Counted from the stretch's first letter, positions 8,360-17,790 are shown. The stretch is 64,000 bases of DNA from Aquimarina amphilecti (GCF_900109375.1 NZ_FOAB01000005.1:62001-126000), one strand, 5' to 3'. The notes: generated from the sequence alone by a model not told the origin. Made by a program: numbers and translations.

Positions 8360-9997
8360 TTATTTATTATTCACATAATCCATAAGATCGACATCATTCC
8401 CCAATAAGATCTCATTAGAATTGATTCTTCCTTCTAAGTTATCATTCTCTAGTTTTAATACACCTCTTGGGCATACAGCAGAACAAATACCACAACCTAC
8501 ACAACTAGATCTTACAATATTCTCTCCTTTTTGAGCATAAGATCGAACATCGATTCCCATTTCGCAATAAGTTGAGCAATTACCACAGGAAATACACTGA
8601 CCTCCATTAGTTGTAATTCTAAATTTTGAAAATAATCGTTGTTGGATTCCTAATATTCCTGCCATTGGGCATCCCATACGACACCAAACTCTGTTTCCTA
8701 GGATAGGATAAAACCCAGTACCAATAACACCAGAAAAAATAGATCCAATACCGAAACCATAAAAAGCTCGTAAGGCACTATCCGCAGCATAACTTTTATT
8801 ATTTAAACCAAATGAAAAGTATTTTGCTTGAATTTGTATTTGACTTAAGTCTATGAAGCTGATTAAAACAAGAAATGCAATAGTAAAAATGAAAAAACCG
8901 CTTGCTCCAGCAACCGCACTTTTGTTAAGTTGATTTCTTTTGTAATACAAAATACCTGCAAAAAGTAAAGTTAAAAATACTCCTACACTTATTAAAAATG
9001 CATTCTTTGTAAACCAGTATTTAGTGGAGTCATATCCTAAAAAGGTAGAAATTGTAGCTACAGTCATAATAACCGAAAACACCAATACAGTATGGATCAT
9101 CCATCTTTCTAATTTCCATGCTTTGACACTCTTATCAGACAATTGACGAAAGGAATCTCCTGCAGTTTCTGCAAGTCCTCCACAACCACAAACCCATGAA
9201 CAGTACCATCTTTTACCGTATTTATAAGTTAACCAAGGAGAGATTACAAATATCATTAATACGGCTAAGATTAAAAAGAATAAACCGATAGTTTGCGCAT
9301 TAATAAATTGATCTACTCTCCACTGCTCAAACGCATAATAGTTAAGAGGCCACATGTTTTTTAGATCATTGTATGGTAATGAAAAAGTATCGGAGTTTAA
9401 ACGCGCCATTAATTCCGGAATTACGAAAGCAAATGCGGTTTGAAAAAATATAACGCTCACTGTACGTAATTGTTCATAACGATTATGTTTATACTTCATG
9501 ATAAACTTTATTCCAAATCCTATGATAGCTATAGTGTACAATGTTCCATAAACAAACCATTGGCTGGCTTGTTCGTTTTTAAAAGCATAACTCAACGGAT
9601 CAAACAAAGCAATTAAACCTGTATTAGTTCCATCTGCTCCTTGCCCTAATCCTAGTAAATCAGCAAAAAAGTACAAAATAACATAGAACCCAGTAAGTGC
9701 TATTCCGGCAATCCAAGCAAGGACTCCTCTTGATGACATGGAATTAAACCAAACTGCATCATTTTTAATACCTTCTAATTTCTTGTCATACGCGCCTTTA
9801 GAAAATATAATAATACCTGCTGTTATGGCTGATAAAGATAAGGTAAGCCAGATAGCTTTATTAGGTAAATTTAGATTAAAGGTAGCTAGTAATAATATTA
9901 ATAAACCAGTCATTCCAATTAGGACACCGATTTTTTGTTTCGTATTTAGGCTTTTAGGAGGTTGTCCCGTTAGTGCCATATTTCTTTCTACTGCCAT
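8360..9997 (-). CDS. Polytopic membrane 4Fe-4S protein (NosR/NapH/CcoG-like)
   Basis: This 545-residue protein has about nine membrane segments. Two cysteine motifs in membrane-proximal loops, WYCSWVCGCGG and WCRMGCPMAG, match the paired CxxxCP-type motifs of NapH/NosR. Two ferredoxin-type [4Fe-4S] motifs follow near the C-terminus: CISCGNCSTYCEMG from Cys468, and CVGCGICSAVCPRG. Such proteins carry electrons across or along the inner membrane. It is transcribed after the FAD-dependent reductase gene (3-base gap), suggesting the reductase passes NAD(P)H electrons to it. The final acceptor is not encoded nearby. Confidence 0.8.
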   Translation of the reverse strand: MAVERNMALTGQPPKSLNTKQKIGVLIGMTGLLILLLATFNLNLPNKAIWLTLSLSAITAGIIIFSKGAYDKKLEGIKNDAVWFNSMSSRGVLAWIAGIALTGFYVILYFFADLLGLGQGADGTNTGLIALFDPLSYAFKNEQASQWFVYGTLYTIAIIGFGIKFIMKYKHNRYEQLRTVSVIFFQTAFAFVIPELMARLNSDTFSLPYNDLKNMWPLNYYAFEQWRVDQFINAQTIGLFFLILAVLMIFVISPWLTYKYGKRWYCSWVCGCGGLAETAGDSFRQLSDKSVKAWKLERWMIHTVLVFSVIMTVATISTFLGYDSTKYWFTKNAFLISVGVFLTLLFAGILYYKRNQLNKSAVAGASGFFIFTIAFLVLISFIDLSQIQIQAKYFSFGLNNKSYAADSALRAFYGFGIGSIFSGVIGTGFYPILGNRVWCRMGCPMAGILGIQQRLFSKFRITTNGGQCISCGNCSTYCEMGIDVRSYAQKGENIVRSSCVGCGICSAVCPRGVLKLENDNLEGRINSNEILLGNDVDLMDYVNNK

Positions 9998-10000
9998 TGT

Positions 10001-11302
10001 TTACGCGTTTATTGTTTGTTGCTTTTGGAAAGCATTTAAAATATCTTTTTCGAAATGTTTGAAGAACTCTGGATTAAAATTGGCTTCTATTAGATGCGCC
10101 ATAACGTAATCTACATCTCTTTTTTCTGTTAGCCATTTGTCAAATATTTCATGACGCATTCGAATCCCAAAAGTGTTTATTCCAAGGAATTCTCTAGTCT
10201 CTTTATGGTAAGAAACTGTAACACATTTTGTGTCATCTTGGTGTATCCAATGAAATTGTTCTTCATATTCTTTAGGTTTACCAAATACCCATCCATATGT
10301 TTGATACTCGATGTCTAAGAATTTGGCACTATTAAACCAATGTCCTGGTTTGTACTCTAATTTATTTCCACAAATTGTTTGCGCAACTGTTTCACCCATC
10401 ATTCTTCCTGTATACCATACAGCTTCTATTGGTCTTCTGTTTCCAATAGCTTCGTGTTGTTCTGCACAATCACCAATAGCATATATATTAGGAATATTTG
10501 TTTCTAAAAAACGATTTACTTTCACACCTCTTCCCAATTCAATTCCAGACTCCTTTAAGAAATCTATATTTGGAGATACACCAGCCGTTAGACCTACAAC
10601 ATTACAAGCTATTTCTTCTCCTGTTTCCTGAATGATTATTGACTTTACTTTTCCTTCTTCATCAGAAATGATTTCTTTTAGATTAGAGCCTAAACGAAGA
10701 TCAATATGATGATTCTTTATATGTCTATTAATCATTCCACTTTCTCCAGCAGGAAGAACACCATTCCAAAAACTATCTTCTCTTACCAAAAAAGTAACTG
10801 GTACGCCTCTAGAGTTAAGCATTTCTGCTAATTCTATTCCAATTAAACCACCACCAACAATAACAGCTCTTTTACAAGTCTTATTATTAGGGGCATATTT
10901 TTCTAGATTTTCAAGATCTTGTTTATGATACATTCCCATAACACCATTTAGATCCTGACCAGGCCATCCAAATTTATTTGGCTTAGAGCCTGTGGCAATT
11001 ATCAATTTGTCATATTGTAAACTTTCTCCTTCTTCAAAGATCAATTGATTCTTTTGGTGATCTATTTTCGAAACAAATCCTTTCTTTAATTCAATCCGAT
11101 TTTTTTCCCAGAACCAATTTTCATAAGGTTGCGTATGCTCGAATTTCATGTGTCCCATGTATATATACATTAGGGCGGTACGAGAAAAGAAATAATCTGT
11201 TTCAGCAGATACAAGGGTGATTTTTTTATCAGACATTTTCCGGATATGCCTTGCAGCAGTAACACCCGAAATTCCGTTGCCGATAATTACAATATGTTCC
11301 AT
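10001..11302 (-). CDS. FAD-dependent NAD(P)H oxidoreductase (NirB/rubredoxin-reductase-like)
   Basis: A 433-residue pyridine-nucleotide-disulfide-type reductase. An FAD-binding GxGxxG is seen in IVIIGNGISGVTAARHI at residues 4-20, ATGSKPNKFGWPG marks the central hinge, a second dinucleotide fold lies in AVIVGGGLIGIELAEML near residue 150, and the second FAD-contact motif is IYAIGDCAEQ. There is no redox-active CxxxxC pair, so it resembles NirB N-terminal or ferredoxin/rubredoxin reductases rather than lipoamide dehydrogenase. The C-terminal portion lacks the NirB siroheme domain. It lies 3 bases upstream of the polyferredoxin gene, forming a two-gene electron-transfer unit. Confidence 0.8.
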   Translation of the reverse strand: MEHIVIIGNGISGVTAARHIRKMSDKKITLVSAETDYFFSRTALMYIYMGHMKFEHTQPYENWFWEKNRIELKKGFVSKIDHQKNQLIFEEGESLQYDKLIIATGSKPNKFGWPGQDLNGVMGMYHKQDLENLEKYAPNNKTCKRAVIVGGGLIGIELAEMLNSRGVPVTFLVREDSFWNGVLPAGESGMINRHIKNHHIDLRLGSNLKEIISDEEGKVKSIIIQETGEEIACNVVGLTAGVSPNIDFLKESGIELGRGVKVNRFLETNIPNIYAIGDCAEQHEAIGNRRPIEAVWYTGRMMGETVAQTICGNKLEYKPGHWFNSAKFLDIEYQTYGWVFGKPKEYEEQFHWIHQDDTKCVTVSYHKETREFLGINTFGIRMRHEIFDKWLTEKRDVDYVMAHLIEANFNPEFFKHFEKDILNAFQKQQTINA

Positions 11303-11612
11303 AGAGGTGTGTGTTAGTTGATTTTCAATTTTAGTTCTTAAAATGAAGCTTCTGTGCGTAAGTCGTTTATAAATATAAGAACTTAACCAGTATTAATAAT
11401 TTAGAATTAATCTAAAAAGCTAGGTTTCTGTAAGTTTTAGTAAAGAATTCGAACAGTCATTTTCCTTATAAATGGATTGAAATTTCTTTTAAACAAATTG
11501 AAAATAATTTGTAAGTAGCATATCTATGCTTCGACTCAATGCCCATTACCAAGGTAAACTTAACTTGTATTCAAAACAACTTCATTATAAGAAGTTTTTA
11601 AAATTTAAACCC
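11303..11612. other. Divergent intergenic region without a recognised gene
   Basis: This region separates the minus-strand reductase operon from the DUF547 gene. A frame extends upstream from the DUF547 start to 11526, but the extra 29 residues would precede an obvious signal peptide, so I treat it as noncoding. I see no convincing -7/-33 pair. Confidence 0.5.
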
Positions 11613-12323
11613 ATGAAAAAGATAATTTTTATACTGACTTTGCTAATGGTTACTGCTGGTTTTTCACAAAGTGCGACAGAGTTTTTTACTAAATCTGATG
11701 CATTTTTTAAAAAGCACGTAGCGAATGGTAAAGTGGATTATAAAGCAATAAAAAGTAATCCTGATGAATTAAATGAACTATTAGATATGGCAGCTAGCCT
11801 AAGTGTTTCTAAGAGTGATTCTAAAACTTTTCAAGCATTTTATATTAATGGATATAATTTATCTGTTATTAAAGGAGTAATTAATAATTACCCAACAAAA
11901 TCACCACTTAATATCAAAGGTTTCTTTGATAAGATTAAATATACTTTAGCGGGTAAATCAACAACATTAAATGATTTGGAAAATAAGATTCTTAGAAAGA
12001 ATTTTCCAACCGAAGCACGTTTTCACTTTGCACTGGTTTGTGCTGGGTTAGGTTGCCCTCCAATAATTTCAGAAGCTTATACTCCTTCGCTTTTAGAAAA
12101 GCAATTGCAACGTCAAACAACAATAGCGCTAAACAATCCTAACTTTATTAAAGTAAAAGGGAAGAAAGTACAACTATCTCAGATTTTTGAGTGGTACAAA
12201 GGAGATTTTACTCAAAATGGTTCCGAAATCGATTATGTGAATCAATTTAGAAAAGAAAAAATTCCTGCCAACTCAAAAATATCTTATTACCCTTATAACT
12301 GGAAGTTAAACTCAGTTAAATAA
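11613..12323 (+). CDS. Secreted DUF547 protein
   Basis: The chosen start gives 236 residues with a signal peptide (MKKIIFILTLLMVTAGFSQ). The DUF547 core is visible: KVDYKAIK near the N-terminus, FYINGYNLSVIKGVI, the central LNDLENKILRKNFP, and HFALVCAGLGCPP with the conserved His and Cys pair. The C-terminal IFEWYKGDF also matches. DUF547 proteins are periplasmic or outer-membrane-side, possibly papain-like in fold, and of unknown activity. A paralogue at 26208-26921 sits beside an arsenosugar-type glycosyltransferase. An in-frame upstream ATG at 11526 exists but would bury the signal peptide. Confidence 0.8.
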   Translation: MKKIIFILTLLMVTAGFSQSATEFFTKSDAFFKKHVANGKVDYKAIKSNPDELNELLDMAASLSVSKSDSKTFQAFYINGYNLSVIKGVINNYPTKSPLNIKGFFDKIKYTLAGKSTTLNDLENKILRKNFPTEARFHFALVCAGLGCPPIISEAYTPSLLEKQLQRQTTIALNNPNFIKVKGKKVQLSQIFEWYKGDFTQNGSEIDYVNQFRKEKIPANSKISYYPYNWKLNSVK

Positions 12324-12389
12324 ATCATTAACGATAAGGAACATCTCCTTAAAACAAACCTATACTAATTTTAATAATTCATTTTAATC

Positions 12390-13325
12390 ATGAAATCAAC
12401 TAAAAATATAATAACTACACTTTTTCTATGCCTAACGATCACTTTTGGATTTGCTCAGGATGATGATGCTGATGTGTCAAATATTCAGGAGTTTACACCT
12501 TCGAAATTATTGAAAAAGGGTCAGTGGGATGTTAAATTTTTTAATAGTATTTATACACAAACAGAAAGAACTGACTCAAGATCAAAATCGGTTACGATAG
12601 ATAGACAAACGTTCTTTACAAATACTACAGAAATATTTACAGGGATTAGTGAAAATTCAAGAATAAATGTTGGAGCAGTTTTTCAGGTTAGATCGAATGC
12701 TTTAGGAGGTCAGGGAGCTTTAGATGTTTTTTCTTTTGAAGATAATGGAAATGATAGAAGATCTGGATTAACTACAATAGCTCCAGCTATTAGAGTACAA
12801 CCATTTAGAAGCATAGCTAATTTTTCTTTTACAACGTCTTTTATTATTCCAGTATTCGAAGACGCTCCTGATACGGTTAGTGATGATGTTTTTTCATTCT
12901 TAGATCAGCGAAGTTTTGCTTGGGAAACAAAGTTCTTTTTTGATCATACTTTTGGAGGTAATAAATGGCAGGTTTTTACAGAAGTAGATTTTAAATATAA
13001 TTTTGGAGAAAAATCAAGTGAAGCAGATGGATCACAGGAAAATGTAAGTGAACGTTTTGCTAATAACAGTTTGTTTTTGCCTTTGAGCGCTTTTTTAAGT
13101 TATTTTCCAACGTCTAAATCAACCGTTTTTGTAAATACTCAACAGGCTTTTCTCCTAGATTTAGGAAATGATTTTGCTCAGAACTCTACATCGTTAGGTT
13201 TTGGAGGAAAATATCAATTAACAGATATTCTAAATATAGAGGCATCTTTTGGAAAAATCGTAAGAGGAAATAATTTTCAAGGTTTGGGGCAAACATTTAG
13301 CTTGGGTTTAAGAGCAATATTTTAA
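12390..13325 (+). CDS. Outer-membrane beta-barrel protein of unknown function
   Basis: This 311-residue protein has a signal peptide ending at TFGFAQ and then many amphipathic strands with aromatic girdle residues. It ends in SLGLRAIF with a C-terminal Phe, the usual outer-membrane insertion signal. The early segment FTPSKLLKKGQWDVKFFNSIYTQT is common in flavobacterial barrel proteins. I cannot assign a transport substrate. It lies 66 bases after the DUF547 gene, and the GH113-like gene follows after 48 bases. Confidence 0.6.
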   Translation: MKSTKNIITTLFLCLTITFGFAQDDDADVSNIQEFTPSKLLKKGQWDVKFFNSIYTQTERTDSRSKSVTIDRQTFFTNTTEIFTGISENSRINVGAVFQVRSNALGGQGALDVFSFEDNGNDRRSGLTTIAPAIRVQPFRSIANFSFTTSFIIPVFEDAPDTVSDDVFSFLDQRSFAWETKFFFDHTFGGNKWQVFTEVDFKYNFGEKSSEADGSQENVSERFANNSLFLPLSAFLSYFPTSKSTVFVNTQQAFLLDLGNDFAQNSTSLGFGGKYQLTDILNIEASFGKIVRGNNFQGLGQTFSLGLRAIF

Positions 13326-13350
13326 GCACTATAAAATATAAATTGTATTT

Positions 13351-13398
13351 TCAGCAGTATAAAAAAGTGAAACATGAAAAACCTTTTTATACTGCTGA
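13351..13398 (+). promoter_or_regulatory. Large inverted repeat enclosing a start codon
   Basis: TCAGCAGTATAAAAAAG (13351-13367) can pair with CTTTTTATACTGCTGA (13383-13398), giving 16 pairs with one bulged A. The 15-base loop contains the ATG of the GH113-like gene (13374-13376), and the stem contains its ribosome-binding region. No T run follows, so a plain terminator is unlikely. A translational control hairpin is the best guess. Confidence 0.5.
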
Positions 13399-14372
13399 TC
13401 AGTTTAATTTTCTGTAGTTGTTCTGGACAACAACCTAAGATCAATGGGATTAGTTTTGTAGCCTCACCCAAAGAGATTAATGAGACCAATATCGATCCCG
13501 TTGTAAAAGTAAATGCGAATTGGGCAGCGGTAATGCCTTTTGGATTTGTGAAAAACTTAAAAGAACCAACAGTTGTTTTTAATACAGAAAGGCAATGGTG
13601 GGGTGAAAGGGAAGATGGAGCGGAGCGTACCATTGAGTTGCTAAATAAAAAAGGTATTAAAGTGATGCTGAAACCTCAAATCTGGGTTTGGCGAGGAGAA
13701 TTTACAGGGAACATTTCGATGGATTCTGAAGCAGATTGGAAAACATTAGAAAATTCTTATGAAGAATTTATAATGTTATATGCCAGATTAGGTCATAAAC
13801 TAAAAGTTCCAATATTATGCATTGGTACAGAATTACACACTTTTGTGCAGAAAAGGCCTAAGTATTGGAAACAATTAATAAAAAAAATTAGATCTGTATA
13901 TAGTGGAAAATTGACTTATGCTGAGAATTGGGATCAGTTTGCAAATGCTCCTTTTTGGGACCAAATGGATTATATTGGAGTTGATGCGTATTTTCCAGTT
14001 TCCCAAAGCAAAACACCGAGTGTAGATGAGATAAAGGAAGGATGGCAGATTCATAAAAATAAAATAATAACATTACAGAGAACAATCAAAAAACCTGTTT
14101 TATTTACTGAGTATGGTTATAGAAGTGTTCATTATACAGGAAAACAACCTTGGGATTCTAATAGAGTACAAGGAAATGTAAATTTCGAAGCTCAGAATAA
14201 TGCGTTAACAGCATTACATGAAGAATTCTGGAAAGAACCGTGGTTTGCAGGAGGGTTTCTTTGGAAATGGTATCATAATCATGATAAAGTAGGAGGAGAA
14301 GATAATAATAGATTTACGATACAAAATAAACCATCAGAAAAGTTAATACAAACGTTGTATAAAGATGACTAA
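13374..14372 (+). CDS. GH113-like glycoside hydrolase lipoprotein
   Basis: This 332-residue lipoprotein has the lipobox SLIFCSC at about residue 14. The (beta/alpha)8 fold features of GH113 (beta-mannanase clan A) are visible: WAAVMPFGF, KGIKVMLKPQIWVWRGEF, acid/base Glu153 in CIGTELHTF, DYIGVDAYFP, nucleophile Glu246 in LFTEYGYRS, and GGFLWKWY at the end. GH113 members cleave mannan-type beta-1,4 links, but many flavobacterial relatives are uncharacterised. The start codon sits in the loop of a strong inverted repeat. It overlaps the next lipoprotein gene by 8 bases. Confidence 0.75.
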   Translation: MKNLFILLISLIFCSCSGQQPKINGISFVASPKEINETNIDPVVKVNANWAAVMPFGFVKNLKEPTVVFNTERQWWGEREDGAERTIELLNKKGIKVMLKPQIWVWRGEFTGNISMDSEADWKTLENSYEEFIMLYARLGHKLKVPILCIGTELHTFVQKRPKYWKQLIKKIRSVYSGKLTYAENWDQFANAPFWDQMDYIGVDAYFPVSQSKTPSVDEIKEGWQIHKNKIITLQRTIKKPVLFTEYGYRSVHYTGKQPWDSNRVQGNVNFEAQNNALTALHEEFWKEPWFAGGFLWKWYHNHDKVGGEDNNRFTIQNKPSEKLIQTLYKDD

Positions 14373-15102
14373 AACTAGTTATATCATATGCTTACTATAT
14401 TGTGTACTATGTGGTTGCAATAATGATGAGAGTACGATATCACCGGATACATCACTTGCCTCATTGGTGTTTTCTAATGAAATTGAAATAGATAATGTAA
14501 TAGCTTGTGCTTCGGGATCTAAGTCCGATGAGAATACAATTATACCTTATCTGTATCCTAGACCGGAAGCTGAGGATATTAGATATTTTGAAACATCTGG
14601 AATTGAAGTTGATAAAAATAATTACCAAAACTATCAACAAGTAATGATAGAACCAACAGATGTTTTTAATGGATATTTAAAAAAAATTACAAGAATTACT
14701 ACAGAAGAAAAATGGGTAATCGTTACATTTTTTGAAAAAGGTAAGTTGCATTTGTCAAATCCGATAAGGTTAAAACATCGAACAAAACCTACAGAGTTCA
14801 TTGATGAAGTAATGATTGATATGAATCCAGAAGAGATGCCAATTTTTAGTTGGGAAGATGGTTTTTTTGATGATAATAAAATATATTTTCAAGTAATTTC
14901 CGATAGTAGTAATGAGTTTCTTTCTGGCACTTATACTTTCGAGAGACAGTTTCAATATTACAAAACTGACAATGTAGTTTTGAATATTACACAAGGAATA
15001 CCACCTCAATTAGATTCTACAAGTTTGTATAATTTTACGCTAATGGGAGTTAGTGAAGATAATTGGGTGAATCTATTCATCGAAAAGGAGTTTAATCCTT
15101 AA
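14365..15102 (+). CDS. Lipoprotein of unknown function
   Basis: This 245-residue protein begins with a lipoprotein signal (IICLLYCVLCGCNND). The rest is rich in beta-strand patterns, Ser/Thr and Asp, with no recognised motif. It overlaps the GH113-like gene by 8 bases, so the two are co-translated and may act together at the cell surface. Confidence 0.6.
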   Translation: MTKTSYIICLLYCVLCGCNNDESTISPDTSLASLVFSNEIEIDNVIACASGSKSDENTIIPYLYPRPEAEDIRYFETSGIEVDKNNYQNYQQVMIEPTDVFNGYLKKITRITTEEKWVIVTFFEKGKLHLSNPIRLKHRTKPTEFIDEVMIDMNPEEMPIFSWEDGFFDDNKIYFQVISDSSNEFLSGTYTFERQFQYYKTDNVVLNITQGIPPQLDSTSLYNFTLMGVSEDNWVNLFIEKEFNP

Positions 15103-15164
15103 TTTTATTTAGCTTTTTATGTAAGATTGTATTTTTTTTTTCGTCTACGAGATAAAAATATGTT

Positions 15165-16427
15165 ATGAAGAAAATCTTAACAGTATTGATTTTCTTTACT
15201 TGTTTCGTGGGCCTTTCTCAAGATGTCTTAGTGTCAGAATTACAAATTTTGGGACTTAAGAGGACAAAAGAATCTTTTATAAAAAAATTGGTAAAGGTAC
15301 AACCTGGATCAGTATATGACTCGTTACGTGTAGCAACTGATATAGAAAGACTAAAAAGGCTCCCCGGTATTGCGAATGCCGAGGTTGTGGTAGAAAAAAA
15401 ACAAAACTCTGATTATAGTATTATCTATACTATTGAAGAAAATTTCACCATTATTCCAGGACTTAATATAGCTACAGATAATAATGGTGAGTTCGCATAT
15501 AGAGTATCTCTTTTTGAATTTAATTTATTCGGAAGGAATCAAATATTAGGAGGATTTTATCAGCGAGATGTATTTGATTCTTATGGTGGTTATTGGGAGG
15601 CTCCCTATCTTTTTACAAATAAATTTGGTTTTGGTATTAATTATAAAAACTTAGTTTCTCAGGAACCTATTTTTCTTGAAAATAGTAACACTATAAATTA
15701 TAAATTCGATACTAGAGCTTTTGAAGTTAATTTATTATACGAATTCAATTTTCACCATAAAGCAGAAATTGGAGTCAACATTTCTAAAGAAGAATATAAT
15801 TTTATAGAGGGTGACCTACCTTCGGAAATTCCAACTCGTCTTTCAGCAAATAAAATTGCATACAGAGGAGAGTATGAATATAATGACATTGATATTGATT
15901 ATCAATATGTATCTGGGTTAAGAAGCCTTTTGGATGTTCGGTTTGTTACTGGTGGAGAAGGTCTTTTGGATGACTTTTTTATAGGTAGAAATGATTTCGA
16001 ATATTTCAAAAGAGTTGGAAAACTTGGGAATTGGGCGAATCGACTTCGATTGGCATACGCTTCTAATGATGATACACCTTTCGCACCGTTTGCAGTAGAT
16101 AATCAATTAAATATACGTGGAGCCGGAAATACAATCGATCGCGGTACTGCTGCGATAGTTTTAAATACTGAATATAGACATACATTGTATGAAAAAGGTT
16201 GGTTTGTGGTTCAGAGCAATGTTTTCATAGATTCTGGTACATGGAGAAATCCTGGAGGAGAACTTGTGGAATTAATTGATGGTAGTACATTAAGATTTTA
16301 TCCAGGATTAGGTATACGATTAATACATAAAAGAATTTTTAATGCAGTTTTTAGGTTAGATTATGGATACGGAATTGGAAATGATGCTACGAACGGAATT
16401 ACCTTTGGGATTGGGCAATATTTTTGA
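15165..16427 (+). CDS. Short Omp85-family protein: single POTRA plus beta-barrel (copy 1)
   Basis: This 420-residue protein has a signal peptide (FFTCFVGLSQ) and one POTRA domain (about residues 22-95: VSELQILGLKRTKESFIKKL...DIERLKRLPGIANAEV). A barrel follows, ending in FGIGQYF with a C-terminal Phe. The lid-loop-like RLIHKRIFNAVFRLDYGYG resembles the VRGF-region strands of BamA/TamA/D15 proteins, and LNIRGAGNTIDRG fits the conserved barrel loop. It is much shorter than BamA (five POTRA), so it is a minor Omp85 protein. A tandem paralogue follows after 58 bases. Confidence 0.75.
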   Translation: MKKILTVLIFFTCFVGLSQDVLVSELQILGLKRTKESFIKKLVKVQPGSVYDSLRVATDIERLKRLPGIANAEVVVEKKQNSDYSIIYTIEENFTIIPGLNIATDNNGEFAYRVSLFEFNLFGRNQILGGFYQRDVFDSYGGYWEAPYLFTNKFGFGINYKNLVSQEPIFLENSNTINYKFDTRAFEVNLLYEFNFHHKAEIGVNISKEEYNFIEGDLPSEIPTRLSANKIAYRGEYEYNDIDIDYQYVSGLRSLLDVRFVTGGEGLLDDFFIGRNDFEYFKRVGKLGNWANRLRLAYASNDDTPFAPFAVDNQLNIRGAGNTIDRGTAAIVLNTEYRHTLYEKGWFVVQSNVFIDSGTWRNPGGELVELIDGSTLRFYPGLGIRLIHKRIFNAVFRLDYGYGIGNDATNGITFGIGQYF

Positions 16428-16454
16428 TTTGCCCTGTAATATGGTGTACCTTTG
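16421..16454 (+). promoter_or_regulatory. Candidate promoter between the two Omp85-like genes
   Basis: TTTTTG at 16421-16426, a 20-base spacer, then TACCTTTG at 16447-16454 fit the Bacteroidota TTTG-N19-21-TAnnTTTG pattern. It would start transcription about 25 bases before the second copy, allowing it to be expressed separately. Confidence 0.5.
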
Positions 16455-16485
16455 TTATAAAATTGCTTCAAACATTTAGAATTAA

Positions 16486-17742
16486 ATGAGAAAAAGACTC
16501 ATTCTTGCCTTGTTAACCTTTTGTTTTTTGGGATATTCTCAGGAAAAATTGATTTCTGAAATAGTAATTCAAGGAAATAAAAAAACAAGAACATCTGCAA
16601 TTATAAAATTGAACTCTATTAGAGAAGGGGGAGTATTAGATTCTGTTAGGATAGAGGAGGATATTAAGCGATTAAAACGATTACCAAGTATTGCGCACGC
16701 ATATTACCAAGTTCATACAAAAGATAATGGCTATAAGGTTGTTTATGGGGTAGAGGAGAATTTTACTATCATCCCAAGTGCTAATGTATATACTACTAAT
16801 AATGATGAATTTGCTTTTAGGGTAGGTTTATATGAGTTTAATTTTTTGGGACAAAACATAGCTTTAGGAGGATTTTATCAGGATGATATCTATAGCTCTT
16901 TTGGGGTAAATATAAGAGCTCCATATTTGTTTAATAATAGATTAGGTTTGGCTTTTAATTACCAAAATCTTACAACACAAGAACCTGTTTTTTTGGATAA
17001 CGGAATAGCCGATTATAAATATAACAATACATCATATGAGATTTTAGGCTTGTATCAATTCAATTTTGAAAACCGAATGGAACTTGGTGTGAACTATTTT
17101 AATGAAGATTATGCCTATAGAAGCGGAGCTGTTGGACCTAATGTGCCATTAGATTTTGATGTAAATAAGTTGTTGTTTAAGCTAATTTATGAATATAATA
17201 ATCTTGATTATGATTTTCAGTATGTATCGGGGTTTAGGAGTATAGCTAATTTTCAATATGTAATTAGCACCGAGAATGTTCTACCAGATTTTTTAATTGG
17301 ATGGAATGATTTTATGTATTATCACCGAATAGGAAAAAAAGGGAATTGGGCATCTAGACTAAGAGTTGGATTAGCAACTAACGATGATTCTCCTTTTGCT
17401 CCCTTTGCTGTGGATAATAATTTAAATATTCGAGGAGTTGGTAATACGATTGATAGAGGAACTGGTGTAATAGTACTTAATACAGAATATAGGCATACCC
17501 TATATGATAAAGATTGGTTTGTGTTGCAAAGCAATGTTTTTGTTGATGGAGGTAGTTGGCGAAATCCAGGTGGGGATTTTGGGGATTTTGGTGATACTCA
17601 GAATTTTAGAGTTTATCCAGGTGTTGGATTAAGATTTATGCATAAACGTGTTTTTAATGCTATCTTTAGAATAGATTATGGTTATGGAATAACGGAGGAT
17701 TCTACCAATGGTTTTGTATTTGGGATAGGGCAATATTTTTAA
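16486..17742 (+). CDS. Short Omp85-family protein: single POTRA plus beta-barrel (copy 2)
   Basis: This 418-residue tandem paralogue of the preceding gene has a signal peptide ending at LGYSQ. Its POTRA domain (SEIVIQGNKKTRTSAIIKL...RLKRLPSIAHAYY) is followed by a barrel ending in FGIGQYF. Shared blocks include ENFTIIP, APFAVDN.LNIRG.GNTIDRG and LNTEYRHTLY, with divergence in loops such as the FGDFGDTQNF insertion near the end. Both copies look intact. The two may be specialised for different cargo or partners. An own promoter candidate lies just upstream. Confidence 0.75.
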   Translation: MRKRLILALLTFCFLGYSQEKLISEIVIQGNKKTRTSAIIKLNSIREGGVLDSVRIEEDIKRLKRLPSIAHAYYQVHTKDNGYKVVYGVEENFTIIPSANVYTTNNDEFAFRVGLYEFNFLGQNIALGGFYQDDIYSSFGVNIRAPYLFNNRLGLAFNYQNLTTQEPVFLDNGIADYKYNNTSYEILGLYQFNFENRMELGVNYFNEDYAYRSGAVGPNVPLDFDVNKLLFKLIYEYNNLDYDFQYVSGFRSIANFQYVISTENVLPDFLIGWNDFMYYHRIGKKGNWASRLRVGLATNDDSPFAPFAVDNNLNIRGVGNTIDRGTGVIVLNTEYRHTLYDKDWFVLQSNVFVDGGSWRNPGGDFGDFGDTQNFRVYPGVGLRFMHKRVFNAIFRIDYGYGITEDSTNGFVFGIGQYF

Positions 17743-17790
17743 TAATGATAAGATCATATTCTTTTTGTGTTAAAAACGAGTTAATTAATA

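Noticed and set aside
11526-11612. N-terminal extension of the first DUF547 protein from an upstream ATG
   Set aside because: It would place 29 residues before a standard lysine-rich signal peptide start (MKKIIF).
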